Source: LGRD01 sp031415135 (GTDB lineage: Bacteria > Pseudomonadota > Gammaproteobacteria > Burkholderiales > Burkholderiaceae_C). Taken from it: 8,648 bases of DNA. Positions 6,925-8,648 of this stretch are shown in pieces. Within the stretch, counting starts at the first letter, position 1; each line of letters opens with the position of its first letter. The notes below the pieces were generated by a model, which saw only the letters and a list, made by a program, of their open reading frames with translations, was not told where the DNA came from and ran no database searches. The translations under genes and the position numbers were made by a program. The stretch spans positions 1 through 8,648 of the forward strand of contig JANORB010000167.1 of NCBI GenBank assembly GCA_031415135.1, written 5' to 3'.

Positions 6925-7260
6925 ATGAAAAAGCCAAGCCCGATGCAACGGCTGCGTGCGAAGAGCAAGGCCCGCATGCCCGTGGTCGGCATCGCCTGGT
7001 ACAGCGCGGACAACTGGGCCCGCGTGAAGGCCGCCGCCACCGATCCTGACCGCTTTGAAGCCACCTACGCCGACTGGCATGCGATGGCGGTTGACGCGTT
7101 GGCCGACATCAGGAAGGCGGGCATCGATGCGGATCCGTTCAACATCGACGCCGGCCGCCTGCTCGCCTGGTGCCTGATGCACAACAAGCCGAACAATGCC
7201 GCTTCGCGTGCGGAGTTCGTGTCGGAGATGCTTCGCACCCAAGGCGACGCGGGTGCCTGA
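6925..7260 (+). CDS. Small hypothetical protein (111 aa)
   Basis: It starts 23 nt after the hydroxylase stop with a weak AGAG at 6914-6917, so it may be the last gene of that transcript. The first ~18 residues are strongly basic (KKPSPMQRLRAKSKAR), followed by MPVVGIAWYSADNWARVK, an acidic helical stretch with ATYADWHAMAVDAL, then DADPFNIDAGRLLAWCLMH and ASRAEFVSEMLR. The core from VVGIAWY onward resembles, from memory, small conserved proteins of unknown function in which a 'GIAWY...W' start and a 'LLAWC' helix recur. I cannot name a domain. There is no signal peptide or membrane helix. Internal ATGs at 6943 and 6976 are possible alternative starts; the latter would remove the basic tail. 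A role linked to the hydroxylase is not supported beyond proximity. Confidence 0.75.
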   Translation: MKKPSPMQRLRAKSKARMPVVGIAWYSADNWARVKAAATDPDRFEATYADWHAMAVDALADIRKAGIDADPFNIDAGRLLAWCLMHNKPNNAASRAEFVSEMLRTQGDAGA

Positions 7261-7282
7261 TGGGGTGGGCAATGCACCCGTC
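7246..7282 (+). other. Stem-loop spanning the stop of the 111-aa gene
   Basis: GAC and GGGTGC (7246-7248, 7251-7256) can pair with GCACCC and GTC (7274-7279, 7280-7282): nine base pairs with a two-base bulge and a 17-base loop holding the stop codon. No T-run follows directly, so it does not look like a canonical terminator. It could slow or protect the transcript end; this is weak inference. The rest of 7261-7342 shows no convincing promoter. Confidence 0.25.
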
Positions 7283-7328
7283 ATGTCCGGCCAGCGCCCG
7301 TTGTTGCCGCTGCTTTTATCCACCACCC

Positions 7329-7334
7329 AAGGAG
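7329..7334 (+). promoter_or_regulatory. Shine-Dalgarno sequence AAGGAG
   Basis: AAGGAG ends eight bases before the ATG at 7343 and fixes the start of the Tat-signal hydrolase. It excludes the longer in-frame reading from further upstream. It is much stronger than the sites in the upstream operon, consistent with independent translation of this gene. Confidence 0.85.
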
Positions 7335-7342
7335 ACTCCGAA

Positions 7343-8080
7343 ATGAAACCGCAAGACCGCCGAGACTTCCTGAGCACCCTTTCCGTCGTGGCTGGGCTGG
7401 CCGGCCTGTCGGCCGGACTGCCGTTGCCGCTGTGGGCCGCCGGCAAGATCAAGCCCGCCGCCAACAGCGCGCTGATCGTCGTCGATGTGCAGAACTGCTT
7501 TGTCACTGGCGGCACCTTGCCGGTGACCCAGGGCGAAGACGTGGTGCCGGTCATCAACCGCCTCTCCGCCGCCTTCGACAACATCGTCGTCACGCAGGAC
7601 TGGCACACTCCCGGCCACGCGTCATTTGCCACCAGCCACGCCGGCAAGAAGCCGTTCGAGACCACCAAGCTGGCCTACGGCACCCAGGTGCTGTGGCCCG
7701 ACCACTGCGTGCAAGGCAGCGACGACGCCGCGCTGCACAAAGACCTGAAGCTGCCGACCGCGCAACTGATCACCCGCAAGGGTTTTCGCAAAGGCGTCGA
7801 CAGCTACTCGGCCTTCGAAGAAGCCGACCGCAAGACCCCCACCGGCCTGGCCGGCTACCTGAAAGCGCGCGGCATCAAGACGGTGTTCGTCACCGGGCTG
7901 GCCACCGACTTCTGCGTCGCGTGGACGGCGATGGACGCGCGCAAGCTCGGTTTCGAGGTCTACGTGATCGAGGACGCCACCCGCGCCATCGACCTCAACG
8001 GCTCACTCGCCGCAGCCTGGAAGCAGATGACGGCCAAGGGCGTCAAGCGCATCCAGTCGGCGGACCTGGCGCTGGCGTGA
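7343..8080 (+). CDS. pncA: Nicotinamidase (PncA/isochorismatase-family hydrolase) with twin-arginine-like signal
   Basis: Product of 245 residues. Residues 5-10 read DRRDFL, a twin-arginine-type motif (RR-x-F-L), followed by a hydrophobic, glycine- and alanine-rich stretch to LPLPLWAAG near 34; export to the periplasm is inferred. The mature part is a complete PncA-type hydrolase. The catalytic triad is D48 (IVVDVQNCF), K146 (TRKGF) and C191 (TGLATDFCV). Metal ligands are D86 and H88 (QDWHTPGH) and H121 (WPDHCVQGS). The family converts nicotinamide to nicotinate and ammonia, and usually works in the cytoplasm for NAD salvage. DWHTPGH plus WPDHCVQG favours nicotinamidase over other isochorismatase-like hydrolases. 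It lies 82 nt after the previous gene with its own strong ribosome site. The enzyme class is sure; substrate and location are likely. Confidence 0.9.
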   Translation: MKPQDRRDFLSTLSVVAGLAGLSAGLPLPLWAAGKIKPAANSALIVVDVQNCFVTGGTLPVTQGEDVVPVINRLSAAFDNIVVTQDWHTPGHASFATSHAGKKPFETTKLAYGTQVLWPDHCVQGSDDAALHKDLKLPTAQLITRKGFRKGVDSYSAFEEADRKTPTGLAGYLKARGIKTVFVTGLATDFCVAWTAMDARKLGFEVYVIEDATRAIDLNGSLAAAWKQMTAKGVKRIQSADLALA

Positions 8081-8201
8081 GCGGCCGCCAGCGCTCGAAG
8101 CGCCGAGCGTGAGGGATGTGTGCACGCAGCCGGCAACTCGGGCCGGGAGCGTCGGGCCGCGGCGCGATTTTCGAGATGCGGTTGTCGCAGGAGGATTTGC
8201 C
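8081..8201 (+). other. Intergenic region with a short hairpin, no clear promoter
   Basis: These 121 bases hold a GCGCT-CGA-AGCGC hairpin at 8091-8103, 11 bases after the hydrolase stop, flanked by two copies of GCGTGAG (8075-8081 and 8107-8113). No T-tract follows, so a terminator call is weak. No convincing -35/-10 pair is visible. The region ends with the ribosome site of the next gene. Confidence 0.3.
8189..8194 (+). promoter_or_regulatory. Shine-Dalgarno sequence AGGAGG
   Basis: A perfect AGGAGG lies seven bases before the ATG at 8202. It decides that start over an in-frame GTG at 8109, which would add 31 residues. Confidence 0.88.
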
Positions 8202-8555
8202 ATGAGCACCACGCTGGAATCCACCCGCGTTGTCAAGAAGATGTCCCCCGCGCAGCCCGGGGCCGTGAAACTCGCCCGCCGCTTCGGAGATGCACTCGTG
8301 TGCGTGCGGTACCGCCACGACGCCCAGGGGCAGCAGCGCTACACCACGGTTGAACTCGTCATCGAATGCGTGCCGATCCAAGCCCGCGGCAGGGCCGACG
8401 CGATGGTCGCCGTGAAGCTGGACTACAACGAGAAACCGCTTCATTCGGTGGTGCGGGCCAGCGGCGGGCGCTGGGACCCTGCGGCCAAACTCTGGCGAAT
8501 GCCGCACAAGGTTGCGAAGCAACTCGGCCTGCTCGCCCGCGTTGCACAAGCGTAG
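8202..8555 (+). CDS. Small conserved-type hypothetical protein with a GGRWD-x4-LW motif
   Basis: Product of 117 residues, basic, with no signal peptide or membrane helix. The N-terminal half (SPAQPGAVKLARRFGDALVC, VRYRHD, RYTTVELVIE) looks like beta strands. The C-terminal half has RASGGRWDPAAKLWRMP at residues 85-101 followed by the helix HKVAKQLGLL. The GGRWD...K-LW-x-MP pattern recalls DUF5710-like and similar small modules where a conserved 'GA-x-WD...K-x-W' turn occurs; this is my recollection, not a search. I also recall similar proteins in proteobacteria near integrases or transposons, again unverified. No function is assigned. It has a strong ribosome site of its own and is followed by A+T-richer DNA, so it need not belong to the catabolic genes. 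Confidence 0.85.
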   Translation: MSTTLESTRVVKKMSPAQPGAVKLARRFGDALVCVRYRHDAQGQQRYTTVELVIECVPIQARGRADAMVAVKLDYNEKPLHSVVRASGGRWDPAAKLWRMPHKVAKQLGLLARVAQA

Positions 8556-8648
8556 GCGAATGGGGTGGTCAACCCTGGCAACAAGTTGCGATCAATGGAC
8601 ATATATTGCCATCTGTGAAACAGGCTTTTCCCGTCCATATAACGTTAG
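8556..8648. other. A+T-richer intergenic tail at the window edge
   Basis: About half of these 93 bases are A or T, against roughly 30% in the preceding genes. ATGGAC (8595-8600) and GTCCAT (8633-8638) form a short inverted repeat. TATATT (8602-8607) and TATAAC (8638-8643) are -10-like, but neither has a good -35 at the right spacing. It may be a promoter region for a gene beyond the window or the edge of an acquired segment; neither is established. Confidence 0.35.

Noticed and set aside
8091..8103. Intrinsic terminator after the nicotinamidase gene
   Set aside because: The hairpin is only five base pairs and no run of T follows.
8109..8201. GTG start extending the last small protein by 31 residues
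   Set aside because: A perfect AGGAGG seven bases before the ATG at 8202 makes the shorter form far more likely.
8586..8607. Promoter TTGCGA ... TATATT
   Set aside because: The spacing between the two hexamers is only 10 bases, too short for a sigma-70 promoter.
8581..8648. Integron attC-like site ending in GTTAG
   Set aside because: Only the short ATGGAC/GTCCAT pairing and a GTTAG at the edge fit; no matching RYYYAAC arm is placed opposite it.

Overview
The window is very GC-rich and gene-dense, with all supported genes on the + strand. Codon use, the protein families and a GRPKGEY-type repeat (which I recall, unverified, from Comamonadaceae and relatives) suggest a betaproteobacterium of the order Burkholderiales. 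This placement is inference.

Positions 1-6901 form one tight operon cut by the left edge. It starts inside a fused LivH-LivM branched-chain-type ABC permease (1-1443). The ATPases LivG (1622-2410) and LivF (2410-3150) follow, then a three-domain molybdenum hydroxylase of the xanthine dehydrogenase family split over two genes: an FAD subunit (3168-4010) and a fused [2Fe-2S]/molybdopterin subunit (4007-6901). Stop and start codons overlap at 1440-1443, 1620-1624, 2408-2412 and 4007-4010, and the only gap is 17 nt. The arrangement suggests that the importer feeds a small, probably N-heterocyclic, substrate to the hydroxylase. The solute-binding protein that would help name the substrate is not in the window.

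The most unusual structure is at the livHM/livG junction. Two perfect 60-bp tandem units and a third diverged one (1440-1621) lie between two ATGAGC hexamers. Removing the segment would restore a plain ATGA stop/start overlap. The insert is open in one frame as a 60-residue repeat peptide coupled to both neighbours. Each unit can fold into a hairpin, and the hairpin of the third unit differs from the others by a compensating base-pair change.

Downstream are a small conserved-looking hypothetical protein (6925-7260), a nicotinamidase/isochorismatase-family hydrolase with a twin-arginine-like export signal (7343-8080), and a small protein with a GGRWD-x4-LW motif (8202-8555). The last 93 bases are clearly richer in A+T and hold no gene I can support. 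A periplasmic nicotinamidase beside an importer and a molybdenum hydroxylase permits a speculative pathway: nicotinamide to nicotinate outside the membrane, uptake, then ring hydroxylation. No RNA genes, CRISPR arrays or complete insertion sequences were seen.
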